Below the pieces are notes generated by a model. The model saw only the letters and a program-made list of their open reading frames with translations. It was not told where the DNA came from and searched no databases. A stretch of 64,000 nt of DNA from Shimia sediminis. GTDB taxonomy: Bacteria > Pseudomonadota > Alphaproteobacteria > Rhodobacterales > Rhodobacteraceae. The position numbers were made by a program, and so were the translations under genes. The stretch spans positions 62,001-126,000 of the forward strand of contig NZ_RYZK01000004.1 in assembly GCF_003990645.1 (NCBI RefSeq), in the 5' to 3' direction. This document shows, in pieces, positions 1 to 8,668 of this stretch (position 1 is its first letter; each line of letters begins with the position of its first letter).

Positions 1-64
1 GCCCTACCTCAGCCTTTGACCAAAGGGCAAGGCTTGTTCGGATCACAAACGGGGATGCGGACCT

Positions 65-823
65 TTATTGGCCGCGGATATTGCGCTCCATCATGGATTG
101 ATAGAGCGTCGGGCTGAGACGGTGGATCAAATGGCTGAGGCGGGCCACACGCCCGACAGGTGTGTAGGGACGGCTCCGCGTCAGGCCACGCAGGATCACA
201 TGGGCGGCTTCGTCCGGTGACATGTAGTCCATGCCATCTGTGGCCGAGCCCGGTCGCGCCGTGCCATCGGGCTGCCGCCCGTCGTTGCCGATATTGGTCG
301 CCACGAAGCTGGGCGCTGCAATCAGGGTACGCACGCCATACGGGGCCTCTTCCGATCTCAGCGACGCAAAAAAACCTTCGAGTGCATGTTTTGAGGCGGC
401 ATAGGCCGTACGGTGATAGAGCGGCGCGAACCCCGCGACAGAGGAGATGGCGAGGTGGGTGCCGCGCGCGGCCCGCACAGGGCCAAGAAAGGCGCGCGCC
501 ATGTTGGTTGCGGCAAAGAAATTGATCTCGAACAGCTTACGCAGGGTTGTCTCTTCCAGATCGGCAAAAGCGCCGATCTGGGTGATACCCGCGTTATAGA
601 TGACGAGATCGACCGATGCGGAACTGTCCAGGATGTGAGTGGTGGCTTTGGCCAGCTGCTCAGGATCGGTCAAATCACAGGAAATCGGGAGTTGCTGCGA
701 TGTGGTCTCAAGCCCCTCGATGGTGAGGTCCAGCAAGACGCAACGCCAGCCCCGGCTTTGCAGCCGCGCCGCCAAAGCACGGCCAAGCCCACCATTGCCG
801 CCCGAAATCACCGCAGTTTTCAC
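65..823 (-). CDS. SDR family NAD(P)-dependent oxidoreductase
   Basis: Classical short-chain dehydrogenase of 252 aa. The N-terminal Rossmann loop reads SGGNGGLG, the structural NAG motif is present (YNAGI), and the catalytic Ser-Tyr-Lys set is seen as SSVAG followed by YAASK. The substrate is unknown. I chose the GTG start at 823-821 because it overlaps the stop of the upstream epimerase gene as GTGA; a longer reading from 844 adds seven residues before the fold. It is the last gene of the monooxygenase / transporter / epimerase / SDR operon, so it probably oxidises or reduces a metabolite handled by those proteins (inference). Family assignment is firm, substrate is not. Confidence 0.9.
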   Translation of the reverse strand: MKTAVISGGNGGLGRALAARLQSRGWRCVLLDLTIEGLETTSQQLPISCDLTDPEQLAKATTHILDSSASVDLVIYNAGITQIGAFADLEETTLRKLFEINFFAATNMARAFLGPVRAARGTHLAISSVAGFAPLYHRTAYAASKHALEGFFASLRSEEAPYGVRTLIAAPSFVATNIGNDGRQPDGTARPGSATDGMDYMSPDEAAHVILRGLTRSRPYTPVGRVARLSHLIHRLSPTLYQSMMERNIRGQ

Positions 824-1758
824 AGGCCGGCCCCCTTGCGCCACAAATCAAATACCTGTGCGCTGCTCAGTTCGGGCACATAGCCAAACCGTTGTTTCAG
901 CGCCGTGTTGTCGAGCACGGGGCGATACTGCAGAAAACGCACCTGCTCGGGCCCATAGCGGCTCAGACGCAGGGGTTTGGCAATGGCAAGTACTGCTTTC
1001 AACACCCACGCCGGCATACGCAACAGCGGTTTGTGCATTTCTCGGGCGAGGTCTTCGACCCCCAAGGCACCGTCTCCGGCCACGTTGAAGATCCCCGCAG
1101 GGCCATCGGTTGCCGCGCGCAACAGTATCCGCGCGAGATCGCGGGTCCAGATAAAGACAAAGGGGCTGTCGCTGCCTGTGATCCCCAGCAGTTTGGGCTT
1201 GTGAAACAGAGCGGTAATCTGGTTTTCCGTGCCTTCACCCAACACCGTTCCAACCCGCAGGATCACCTGTTCGAGCTGTGGATGAAGGACGCGCGCGTCT
1301 GCCAGCATCTCTTCGACTTGCCGTTTGTGATCGCTATAGGGGAATTCCGAGTTGCCCCGCAGAGTATCACTTTCGCTCAGCCATTCGGGATTGTCGGCGT
1401 GATATCCATAGGCTGCCCCGGATGATGTTACGACGATCCGACGGGTCCCCGCGGCAATGGCGGCATTCAGAACCTTGCGGGTGCCTTCGACGTCCACCTG
1501 ATAGGCAAAGTCGCAGGTCGCGCCTGTGGGTGGGTTCACCACGGAAGCCAGATGCACGATGACCTCGGGCCGTGTCGCGGAGATGATCCGCGCCGGGTCA
1601 TCTCCTGTGACGTCCAGCGGCAGGAACGACATGCAGGCCGGCATTTCTGCCGGTTGGTGCAGGCTGGTTGCGATCACCTCATGCCCCTTGCCTGCAATCT
1701 CTTGCAGAAAGGCACGGCCAACAAGGCCGCAGGCTCCGGTGACCAGAATGCGTGTCAT
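820..1758 (-). CDS. NAD-dependent epimerase/dehydratase family protein
   Basis: Extended SDR of 312 aa. TGACGLVG at the N-terminus is the GxxGxxG nucleotide-binding loop, and YSDHK in mid-protein is the YxxxK catalytic motif, preceded by SSGAAYG. These enzymes act on nucleotide sugars or on other hydroxy/keto substrates such as 3-beta-hydroxysteroids; the sequence alone does not decide which. The ATG at 1758 overlaps the stop of the transporter gene as ATGA, which fixes the start; a longer reading would add 23 unlikely residues. It is the third gene of a tightly coupled operon, followed by the SDR gene with another 4-base overlap. Confidence 0.9.
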   Translation of the reverse strand: MTRILVTGACGLVGRAFLQEIAGKGHEVIATSLHQPAEMPACMSFLPLDVTGDDPARIISATRPEVIVHLASVVNPPTGATCDFAYQVDVEGTRKVLNAAIAAGTRRIVVTSSGAAYGYHADNPEWLSESDTLRGNSEFPYSDHKRQVEEMLADARVLHPQLEQVILRVGTVLGEGTENQITALFHKPKLLGITGSDSPFVFIWTRDLARILLRAATDGPAGIFNVAGDGALGVEDLAREMHKPLLRMPAWVLKAVLAIAKPLRLSRYGPEQVRFLQYRPVLDNTALKQRFGYVPELSSAQVFDLWRKGAGL

Positions 1759-2657
1759 CTGGCCGCCTCGGTTCGGTTCATGATGCTGGCCAGCCCGATG
1801 CCGGACAGGATGTGCCACATGCCCCAAAAGGCTGCGACCACTGCCATGCCGCCGAGGCCCTGAAAGAAGGCAAAGATCAGCACGAGGCCAAGGCCGGAGT
1901 TCTGAATGCCAGTCTCAATAGTGATCGCGCGGCGGTCAAATTGCGACAGCCCCATGATCGTGGCCAGCGTGAACCCTCCGCCCAACGCCAGCGCGTTGTG
2001 CGCAAAGACAAGAATGGCAACCAGACCCGCCCATTGCAGGAACAGCGACCAGTTCGCGGCGAGCGCAATGAGCACAAAAGCCACGAAAATCCCCATCGAT
2101 AGCCACTGCAGCGGATTACGGATTTTGCGTGTGATGTCAGGGCGTTTGACGTTGAGCGTGATACCAAGGATCAAGGGCAGGACCAACATGAACCCGACTG
2201 TGATGGCAACAGCAACCGGATCAACCGACGTCGCCTGAAGGATTTCACGGGTGGGCGCGTACATGCTGCCCCAAAACGCTATGTTGAAAGGCGTGAGAAA
2301 AATCGCCCCAACCGTGGCAAAAGCAGTCATCGACACCGAAAGCGCGGCATTGCCCCCTGCCCTGTGCGTGATGAAATTCGAGATATTGCCCCCCGGGCAG
2401 GCCGCAACAAGGATCAGGCCCAGCGCGATAGAGGGGCTTGGTTGCGTGGCCAGCACCAGACCAAAGGTCAGGACAGGCAAGAGCAGAAACTGCGAGACCA
2501 ACCCCGTCAGCAGCGCTTTGGGGGCTTGCGCCAACCGCCGGAAGTCTTCCGGTTTGAGATCAATGGCGATCGAGAACATCACCACCGCGAGGATGGCATT
2601 CAAAAGGGTCAGCGATCCGGGGCTGAAATTCAGGACGACTTCGTCAACGTTGTTCAT
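1755..2657 (-). CDS. Bile acid:sodium symporter (BASS) family transporter
   Basis: Integral membrane protein of 300 aa with about nine or ten hydrophobic helices. The ACPGGNISN segment is typical of BASS/SBF transporters, whose crossover region binds sodium. Members carry organic anions such as bile acids, pantoate or keto acids with Na+; the substrate here is unknown. The start at 2657 overlaps the monooxygenase stop as ATGA; the longer reading (MDQPPRQRSAC...) lies inside the upstream gene. Its place between oxidoreductases suggests import of the compound they degrade (inference). Confidence 0.9.
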   Translation of the reverse strand: MNNVDEVVLNFSPGSLTLLNAILAVVMFSIAIDLKPEDFRRLAQAPKALLTGLVSQFLLLPVLTFGLVLATQPSPSIALGLILVAACPGGNISNFITHRAGGNAALSVSMTAFATVGAIFLTPFNIAFWGSMYAPTREILQATSVDPVAVAITVGFMLVLPLILGITLNVKRPDITRKIRNPLQWLSMGIFVAFVLIALAANWSLFLQWAGLVAILVFAHNALALGGGFTLATIMGLSQFDRRAITIETGIQNSGLGLVLIFAFFQGLGGMAVVAAFWGMWHILSGIGLASIMNRTEAAR

Positions 2658-3973
2658 GCACGCGCTCCTTTGGCGAGGCGGCTGATCCAATTCGTTACCG
2701 CCTTACGATACGTGGATTTGTCCACGTAATAGGCCATGCGAGCAAGCTTCAGATACTCAACGCCCCCGGTGGCACGCTGGTAATCGTGGGCTTTTTCCTG
2801 TTTCAGGGCGGTTGCCTCGGCATTTCCGTCACGCAATCCGGCGATGTAGCGGGCCACCATCTCGGCCTGTTCGTGACGTCCCTGCCAGCCAAGCCCGGTA
2901 GCCTCGATCATACCCAGCACAAAGAGGTCATCCCGCTGGGGATGCAGGGCATTCAGGTAAAGATGCGGCGCATCACCCTGCCAGTTGAGATAGGTCGGAT
3001 TGATAAAGGGATAGTGCAGTTTGTACCCCGTGGCCGTCAGCACCAAGTCATAGTCAGCAGAGCTGCCATCGGTGAAAACCACCGTATTCCCCTCAAATCG
3101 GTCAATATCAGGACGGATGGTCAGGTCACCATGGCCCGCGTGATACAGCACCAGCGAGTTCACAACCGGATGGCTTTCGTAGAGCTTGTAGTCGGGTTTC
3201 GGAAAGCCATATTTTTGCGGATTTCCCACGAACCACCTGAGCAAAAAGCCATCAATCCTGCGTTTGAGCCACATCGGCAGCTGCACCGCGCCCCCCATGG
3301 TGTCGGCGGGCTTGCCAAACACGTACTTCGGCACAAAGTAATACCCGCGCCGCATCGAAAGATCACAGGACGCCCCGTGGTGGATCGCATCCACTGCGAT
3401 GTCGCAACCAGAGTTTCCGGCCCCAACAACCAGAACACGTTTGCCATCGAACTGAGAAGGGTTGCGGTAGTTACAGGCGTGGATCAGCTCGCCAGTAAAG
3501 TCACCTTTGAAGGTGGGCATGTTGGGTTCGGACAAGGTGCCGTTGGCAATCAGCACACCCGCAAAAACCTCGGAATGCGTGCCTTGGGCATCGGTCCAGT
3601 CGACCTGCCAGCCTGCACCGCTTTCGCCTAGAGGCTCAATCCTGGTCACTTCGGCGTTGAAACAGTAGTGTTTGCGCAGGTCGAAGTGATCGGCAAAGTC
3701 GCGAAAGTATCGCGCCATTTCACGGTGTGACGGATATTCGGCCACGTCGTCTTTCATGGGGAAATCGGCGAACTCGGTCATGGTCTTGGACGAGATCAGA
3801 TGCGCGGTCTCATACATTGTCGAGCGCGGAGCGTCGATGTCCCACAAGCCACCCACATCTGCGTGCAGCTCGAATCCCTGAAAAGGCACCCCCTGCTCTT
3901 TCAGCACCTTGGCGGCGGCCAAACCCATTGGACCCGCCCCAATCAGGGCGTACATTGTGCGCGTGTCCGTCAT
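2654..3973 (-). CDS. Flavin-containing monooxygenase (FMO/BVMO-like)
   Basis: Protein of 439 aa with two dinucleotide-binding loops, GAGPMG near residue 13 for FAD and GAGNSG in the middle for NADPH. Between them is FTGELIHACNY, which fits the FxGxxxHxxxY/W fingerprint of class B flavin monooxygenases. It should use NADPH and O2 to oxygenate a nucleophilic heteroatom or a ketone. The ATG at 3973 has a strong GGGAGG-type ribosome site. It is first in its operon and diverges from a TetR regulator across a 64-bp gap containing a palindrome, so it is probably controlled by that regulator. FMO versus Baeyer-Villiger activity cannot be decided here. Confidence 0.9.
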   Translation of the reverse strand: MTDTRTMYALIGAGPMGLAAAKVLKEQGVPFQGFELHADVGGLWDIDAPRSTMYETAHLISSKTMTEFADFPMKDDVAEYPSHREMARYFRDFADHFDLRKHYCFNAEVTRIEPLGESGAGWQVDWTDAQGTHSEVFAGVLIANGTLSEPNMPTFKGDFTGELIHACNYRNPSQFDGKRVLVVGAGNSGCDIAVDAIHHGASCDLSMRRGYYFVPKYVFGKPADTMGGAVQLPMWLKRRIDGFLLRWFVGNPQKYGFPKPDYKLYESHPVVNSLVLYHAGHGDLTIRPDIDRFEGNTVVFTDGSSADYDLVLTATGYKLHYPFINPTYLNWQGDAPHLYLNALHPQRDDLFVLGMIEATGLGWQGRHEQAEMVARYIAGLRDGNAEATALKQEKAHDYQRATGGVEYLKLARMAYYVDKSTYRKAVTNWISRLAKGARA

Positions 3974-3993
3974 GCTCCCTCCCCGAGCTGGCT

Positions 3994-4019
3994 TTTGCTA
4001 ACTTGTACAATCGTCCAAA
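3994..4019. promoter_or_regulatory. Candidate TetR operator between FMO operon and TetR gene
   Basis: A 26-bp dyad: TTTG, five bases, the perfect palindrome TTGTACAA, five bases, CAAA. It lies in the centre of the 64-bp divergent gap, where a TetR dimer could block both promoters. The symmetry is seen directly; binding is inferred. Confidence 0.6.
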
Positions 4020-4037
4020 ATAAGGCAAGATGTTTTT

Positions 4038-4700
4038 ATGAACGCCGCAATTCCGCAGGAAAAACAAAGACAAAGGGCGCCTTCCAAGCGCTCGCTCGAG
4101 ACCCGCGCACGGATTTGGGACGCCGCAGAATCGCTGTTTGCCGAGCGGGGATTCGATGGGGCCTCTATGCGGGACATTGCGAAAACGGCCGATGTTCCGG
4201 TGGGGTTGGTCACGCATCATGGCGGCAGCAAAGAAGCCCTGTTTGCAAGCGTTGTGGGTCGGCGCGCAGAGGAATTGTCCGAGGCACGGACAAACGCATT
4301 GGCCGCCCGCGCGGAGTTGGGTCCGCTGACGCTGACGGCAATTCTGGAGTGCTTCTTTGGTCCCTACCTGGAAAAAGCGGAAACCGGCGGACCGCAATGG
4401 CGGGCCTATGCGCGGCTGGTTGGATACGTGTCGGCTGATGCGCGGTGGCATGCTCTGGCGGCGGAATGTTTCGACCCCACTGCAGGGCGCTTTATCGACG
4501 CAATTTCAACACTCTACCCCCACGCGCACCGTCAGACGATTTCTGCCGGTTTTGTCTATTCGGTCTCTGCCATGCTGGCGCTGGTCACATCCGGGTGGCG
4601 TGTTCAGGCACTGGGTGATCCACGCGTGGACGCCGCCAGTCATCTGGACGAACTGGTCAGCTTTTGTGTAGCTGGAATAGAGGCTGCGATCAACCGCTAG
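4038..4700 (+). CDS. TetR/AcrR family transcriptional regulator
   Basis: Regulator of 220 aa. An N-terminal helix-turn-helix at about residues 20-66 (TRARIWDAAESLFAERGFDG through VGLVTHHGGSKEALF) has the usual TetR pattern, followed by an all-helical ligand domain. It is transcribed away from the FMO/BASS/epimerase/SDR operon and most likely represses it until a substrate binds. The gene ends in a 4-base stop overlap (CTAG) with the convergent secreted-protein gene. Confidence 0.92.
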   Translation: MNAAIPQEKQRQRAPSKRSLETRARIWDAAESLFAERGFDGASMRDIAKTADVPVGLVTHHGGSKEALFASVVGRRAEELSEARTNALAARAELGPLTLTAILECFFGPYLEKAETGGPQWRAYARLVGYVSADARWHALAAECFDPTAGRFIDAISTLYPHAHRQTISAGFVYSVSAMLALVTSGWRVQALGDPRVDAASHLDELVSFCVAGIEAAINR

Positions 4701-5137
4701 GGTGTCATCACGTTGGCCCGCTCGAAACTGGCAACTTCGGTTCCAAGGTCGTCATACAGCAACTCGACATCGATGGTCTCAATCGAACCGAGTGGAAACT
4801 CGAGATATATCGTTGCTTCGGAGGGCACAGTCATTGGTGCGTTCACATCGCAATCAGCCATGGGAAACTCCTGAAGATCTGCGCCGTTCACGGCAAACCT
4901 GATGCCATAGAGGCCACAACGCCACGATAGAAGATGGGTGAAATACAGCAGGTCCTGCCCATTGAACTCTCGCACGGCAATCCAACTGCCTTGGGTCGCG
5001 GCAAGGATGGGGCGCACTTCCGTCGCAGTCAGGAACTTGCCGCTCGGGGTCTGATCTTCTGGTTCAGTTGGGGTGTCAGCGATTGCCGCGCAGGTGCACA
5101 GGCCGATCACGGCCCCAAAAGCTGCTATGCCTTTCAT
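4697..5137 (-). CDS. Secreted hypothetical protein
   Basis: Protein of 146 aa with a Sec-type signal peptide (MKGIAAFGAVIGLCTCAAIA, cleavage near ADT). The mature part has two cysteines, in SWRCG and ADCDV, that could form a disulfide, and is otherwise acidic and beta-rich. The start at 5137 is set by a very good AGGAGGATATG ribosome site and by the signal peptide; an upstream reading to 5527 runs through the convergent-strand glycosyltransferase gene and is rejected. No function recognised. Confidence 0.75.
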   Translation of the reverse strand: MKGIAAFGAVIGLCTCAAIADTPTEPEDQTPSGKFLTATEVRPILAATQGSWIAVREFNGQDLLYFTHLLSWRCGLYGIRFAVNGADLQEFPMADCDVNAPMTVPSEATIYLEFPLGSIETIDVELLYDDLGTEVASFERANVMTP

Positions 5138-5254
5138 CTCATATCCTCCTTTTCCAAATCGCCAGATACCCGCGGGTTTTGCCAAATCAGCCTTTTTTGC
5201 GCGCACGCCCCGGCCTATAGTCGCCCAAGAGTATGGTGCAGGGCAGTGAGTAAA

Positions 5255-6268
5255 ATGGCAAGAAAAGCGTCGAAGTCGCAAAAAAAGCCAGATTTCAATA
5301 TCATGATCGTAGGTCAAAATGGGCGTCTTCAGTACGAGGCGATCCTGTTTGCGGCCTCGCTCAGGGCGCATTCCCCAGACTTCACGGGCCGTCTGATCGT
5401 GGCGGAACCGCAACCCGGAAAAAACTGGCAAAACGATCCCCGCATCACCCAAGATGATGTGCGCGAGACGCTGGAAATGCTGGGCGCAGAAATCCTGCCG
5501 TTTGAGAGCATGCGTTTTGGCGAACACTACCCCTATGGCAACAAGATCGATGGCCTGATGGCCATGCCCAAAGACGAGCCGTTTGTGTTTTTTGATACGG
5601 ATACGCTGATCACGGGCGACCTTACCTCGGTGCCGTTTGATTTTTCACGCCCAAGCGCGTCGCGAAAAGTCGAAGGGACCTGGCCCACAATTGAGTTGTA
5701 CGGGCCGGGCTATACCGAAATCTGGAAGTCGCTTTATGACCGCTTTGAGCTGGATTTCGACAGTTCGCTGGACCTGAATTGGCCGGATGAATACTGGCGG
5801 CGCTATCTCTATTTCAATGCGGGCTTTTTCTACTACACATGCCCACATGAATTTGGCCAAAGGTTCTCAGACTACGCCGCTGAAATCCGCTGGAACACCC
5901 CGAAAGAGTTGGTGTGCCAGTCACTTGACCCGTGGCTCGACCAAGTTGCCTTGCCCCTGGTGATCCATTCGTTCGGCGGTGGGCGCGATGCCCTGCCCGA
6001 GGGCTATCTGGATGGGGATGTCTCGTGCCACTACCGGCTCTTGCCCCTGCTTTATGCGCGGGAAAACGACCGGGTGGTGGATGTGCTGGAAGAAATCTCA
6101 GCCCCCAACAAGATCAAGAAAGTGCTCAAGCAGTACGAACCGATGAAGCGCATGATCTATCAGGGCCGTGGGCAAAAGGTGCGCGAGCTATTTGACCGGG
6201 ACAACCTGCCCCGCAAGGAGCAAGCGATCCGCAACAAGATCAAGCGCAATGGCTTTTGGATGCGGTAG
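5255..6268 (+). CDS. Glycosyltransferase-like protein (GT-A type, DxD motif)
   Basis: Protein of about 337 aa. FFDTDTLITG near residue 110 looks like the DxD motif of GT-A nucleotide-sugar transferases, preceded by a Rossmann-like beta strand (FNIMIVGQNG). The C-terminus is basic and helical and no membrane segment is seen. Donor and acceptor are unknown. The ATG at 5255 (MARKASKSQ) is preferred; a longer in-frame reading from 4934 covers the promoter region of the opposite gene. The gene is followed by a strong bidirectional terminator. Family call is by motif only. Confidence 0.7.
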   Translation: MARKASKSQKKPDFNIMIVGQNGRLQYEAILFAASLRAHSPDFTGRLIVAEPQPGKNWQNDPRITQDDVRETLEMLGAEILPFESMRFGEHYPYGNKIDGLMAMPKDEPFVFFDTDTLITGDLTSVPFDFSRPSASRKVEGTWPTIELYGPGYTEIWKSLYDRFELDFDSSLDLNWPDEYWRRYLYFNAGFFYYTCPHEFGQRFSDYAAEIRWNTPKELVCQSLDPWLDQVALPLVIHSFGGGRDALPEGYLDGDVSCHYRLLPLLYARENDRVVDVLEEISAPNKIKKVLKQYEPMKRMIYQGRGQKVRELFDRDNLPRKEQAIRNKIKRNGFWMR

Positions 6269-6356
6269 AGACCGCCATTAGGCGGGCTGTGCCGCACGCC
6301 CAAACAATTCGTTCGCCTGCTGCTGTGATGCAGTCACACGCCGACTACGTGACAAA

Positions 6357-6388
6357 CAAACCGACCCCTTGTTTGGGGGTCGGTTTTG
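6357..6388. terminator. Bidirectional intrinsic terminator
   Basis: CCGACCCC and GGGGTCGG form an 8-bp stem with a short loop, with TTTT after it on the plus strand and a T-rich run (TTTGTTTG) after it on the minus strand. It separates the converging glycosyltransferase and CpdB genes and probably serves both. Confidence 0.8.
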
Positions 6389-6400
6389 GGTGGTTCACGT

Positions 6401-8359
6401 TCAGAGCTTAATGCGGAATTTCGCGAAACCAGTGTCAGATGCACCTGCAGGTTCGATCGACACGCCTTCGACGCTATCTGCATAGCCTGCCCCTGCTGGG
6501 CCGGTTTCAAAGATCACCGTGGTGTCCGCAAGTGGTGCAAAGGACCAGTTTGCATCTGCTTTGGGATTCACTGTGCCCTGATCGACCAGGTACCGCACAA
6601 TGATGTCGCGGTTGGTGTCCGGTCCCTCAAAGACAACTGTGTCACCCTTGGCGCCCGGGAAACTGCCGCCGCCTGACGCGCGATAGTTGTTGGTGGCCAC
6701 GATAAACTCTTGGTCCATGTTCAGCGGTGCACCATTGAACATGAGGTTGACGATACGGCTGGCACCCGGGTTCACCTCGGCACCATCCTTGTCGAACCTG
6801 GACGGTTGAGACAGGTCAATCTGATAGCTCACACCGTCCATCACATCAAAGTTGTAGCTCGGGAAGCTTGGGTTCAGCAAAGGCGCATCCTGTGCACCAA
6901 CCTCAACCTGATTGAACATGCCTGCGGACCGCTCCAGCCAATCCTTGACCTGCTGACCGGTTACTTTCACCGCGCGCACGGTGTTGGGGTAGAGATACAG
7001 GTCAGAGACATTCTTGATGGCCACATCCCCTACGGGAACGTCGGTGTAGTACTCAGGTCCTCCCCGACCGCCCGCTTTGAACGGTGCGGCGGCGGAAAGG
7101 ATGGGCAGGCCTTCGTAGGCGGTGCCGACCATCTGTTCCTTGATGTACCAAGTTTGCGCGTTCGAGACGATTTGCACCGACGGATCATCCGCGACCAGCG
7201 CGAAATAGCTGTGCAAAGGCGCATCAGTTTTGCCAACGGCTGTGCGCACGTACTTAAGGGTCGCTTCATGTTCCTTGGCCGCAGCCGCCAACACTGGGGC
7301 GTAGTCTTCGGCAAGGGCCGTGTACGAACGGTCTTCGTTGCGTTTAGAAATCGGCCGGGCCTCGGCGGTGTGCGAAAGCACGCGCCAGCTGTTGCCATCA
7401 CGCTCGATCAACAGGTCCAAGAGGCCCATATGGCTGCCCCAGAAACCGCCCATCACGCCGGGTTTGCCGCCAATGGTGCCGGCCCCGACATCAACGCCTG
7501 CAAAATCTGCATATTTTGATGATGGGAAAACAAGGTGGCTATGGCCCGTGAGGATCGCGTCGATGCCTTCGACACGTGCCAAGGGAACGGCTGCGTTCTC
7601 CATCCCGTCTTCCGCATTCGCGGACCCGATGCCAGAGTGGCACAGCGCGATGACAAGGTCCGCACCTTCTTCTTTCATCTGTGGCACATAGGCTTTGGCG
7701 GTCTCGACGATATCGCGAGATTGCACGTTCCCTTCGAGGTGCTTTCGGTCCCAGTTCATGATCTGGGGTGGCACAAATCCGATAAGCCCGATCTTGATGG
7801 GATGTTTCTCACCGTTTCCATCGGTGATCTCGCGTTCCATAATCACATAAGGTTTGACCAAGGTGGTATCCGCCGTTGGTGCCGCACCCATGTCTTTGAC
7901 GACGTTGGCCGACACAACCGGGAAATTCGCGCCCGACAACGATTTCATCAAGAACGAGATACCGTAGTTGAATTCATGATTGCCCAGGGTCGACGCATCA
8001 AAGCCAAGCGCGTTCATGGCGTTGATGACCGGATGGCTGTCGCCTTCCTTCATGCCGCGTTCGTAGGCGATGTAATCCCCCATCGGGTTGCCCTGAAGAA
8101 AGTCGCCATTGTCCAGCAGCAACGAGTTCGTGGATTCGGCCCGTACCCCTTGGATCAACGAGGCCGTCCGCGACAGCCCAACGGTATCGCGGGGTTTGTC
8201 GGCATAATAGTCATAAGGAAATACATGGACGTGCAGGTCCGTCGTTTCCATCAGACGCAAATGCGCCTGGTTTCCTGCTGCGGCGGCGGAAAATGGGTGC
8301 ATGACGACAAGACCAGCAGTTCCAGCCAGAAAATGACGGCGATTCATGGTAAGAGACAT
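6401..8359 (-). CDS. cpdB: Bifunctional 2',3'-cyclic-nucleotide 2'-phosphodiesterase/3'-nucleotidase
   Basis: Periplasmic nucleotidase of 652 aa. It starts with a twin-arginine-like signal (MNRRHFLAGTAG, then a hydrophobic stretch to SAAAAG). Calcineurin-type metal motifs follow in order: TTDLHVHV, LLDNGDFLQG, GNHEFNYG and GHSHLVFP. The C-terminal half matches the 5'-nucleotidase substrate domain. The enzyme salvages extracellular nucleotides by cleaving cyclic and 3'-phosphates. I prefer the start at 8359 (MSLTMNRRHF), which has AAGGAA eight bases upstream; 8347 is possible. The gene is monocistronic and diverges from metY. Confidence 0.93.
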   Translation of the reverse strand: MSLTMNRRHFLAGTAGLVVMHPFSAAAAGNQAHLRLMETTDLHVHVFPYDYYADKPRDTVGLSRTASLIQGVRAESTNSLLLDNGDFLQGNPMGDYIAYERGMKEGDSHPVINAMNALGFDASTLGNHEFNYGISFLMKSLSGANFPVVSANVVKDMGAAPTADTTLVKPYVIMEREITDGNGEKHPIKIGLIGFVPPQIMNWDRKHLEGNVQSRDIVETAKAYVPQMKEEGADLVIALCHSGIGSANAEDGMENAAVPLARVEGIDAILTGHSHLVFPSSKYADFAGVDVGAGTIGGKPGVMGGFWGSHMGLLDLLIERDGNSWRVLSHTAEARPISKRNEDRSYTALAEDYAPVLAAAAKEHEATLKYVRTAVGKTDAPLHSYFALVADDPSVQIVSNAQTWYIKEQMVGTAYEGLPILSAAAPFKAGGRGGPEYYTDVPVGDVAIKNVSDLYLYPNTVRAVKVTGQQVKDWLERSAGMFNQVEVGAQDAPLLNPSFPSYNFDVMDGVSYQIDLSQPSRFDKDGAEVNPGASRIVNLMFNGAPLNMDQEFIVATNNYRASGGGSFPGAKGDTVVFEGPDTNRDIIVRYLVDQGTVNPKADANWSFAPLADTTVIFETGPAGAGYADSVEGVSIEPAGASDTGFAKFRIKL

Positions 8360-8668
8360 CTGTGCATTCCTTTTGTAGCTCAATGAAGTAACCGGGTGGT
8401 TATCTATGAAAGTCGCCAGCATGCGACGAAAAAAAGATTCGAGCAACTCTCCTGTGCGCAGTTCCGACAAACGTCAAACAGAGGTAAGCACATGCTGCCG
8501 GAAAGCTGCGCTGCAGCCTAATGCTCTCAATCATCACACTGCAATCAGACCATTATCCCGCGCAGTCTACAATAACCGGAACACCCTCCTTTAGCCGCCA
8601 AACGCGTTGCACCCTGCCCCGGCACCCCCTAAACATTTGCCCAACGCATTTTCTTGGGAGGAAGTTTC
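8360..8668. other. Divergent intergenic region, cpdB / metY
   Basis: About 309 bp without a gene. It must hold the promoters of both flanking genes; TACAAT at 8568-8573 is a possible -10 for metY, but no convincing -35 accompanies it. I looked for SAM-II or SAM/SAH riboswitch cores before metY and saw none. Confidence 0.5.

Noticed and set aside
8470-8668. SAM-responsive riboswitch before metY
   Set aside because: No pseudoknot core typical of SAM-II or SAM/SAH types was found.
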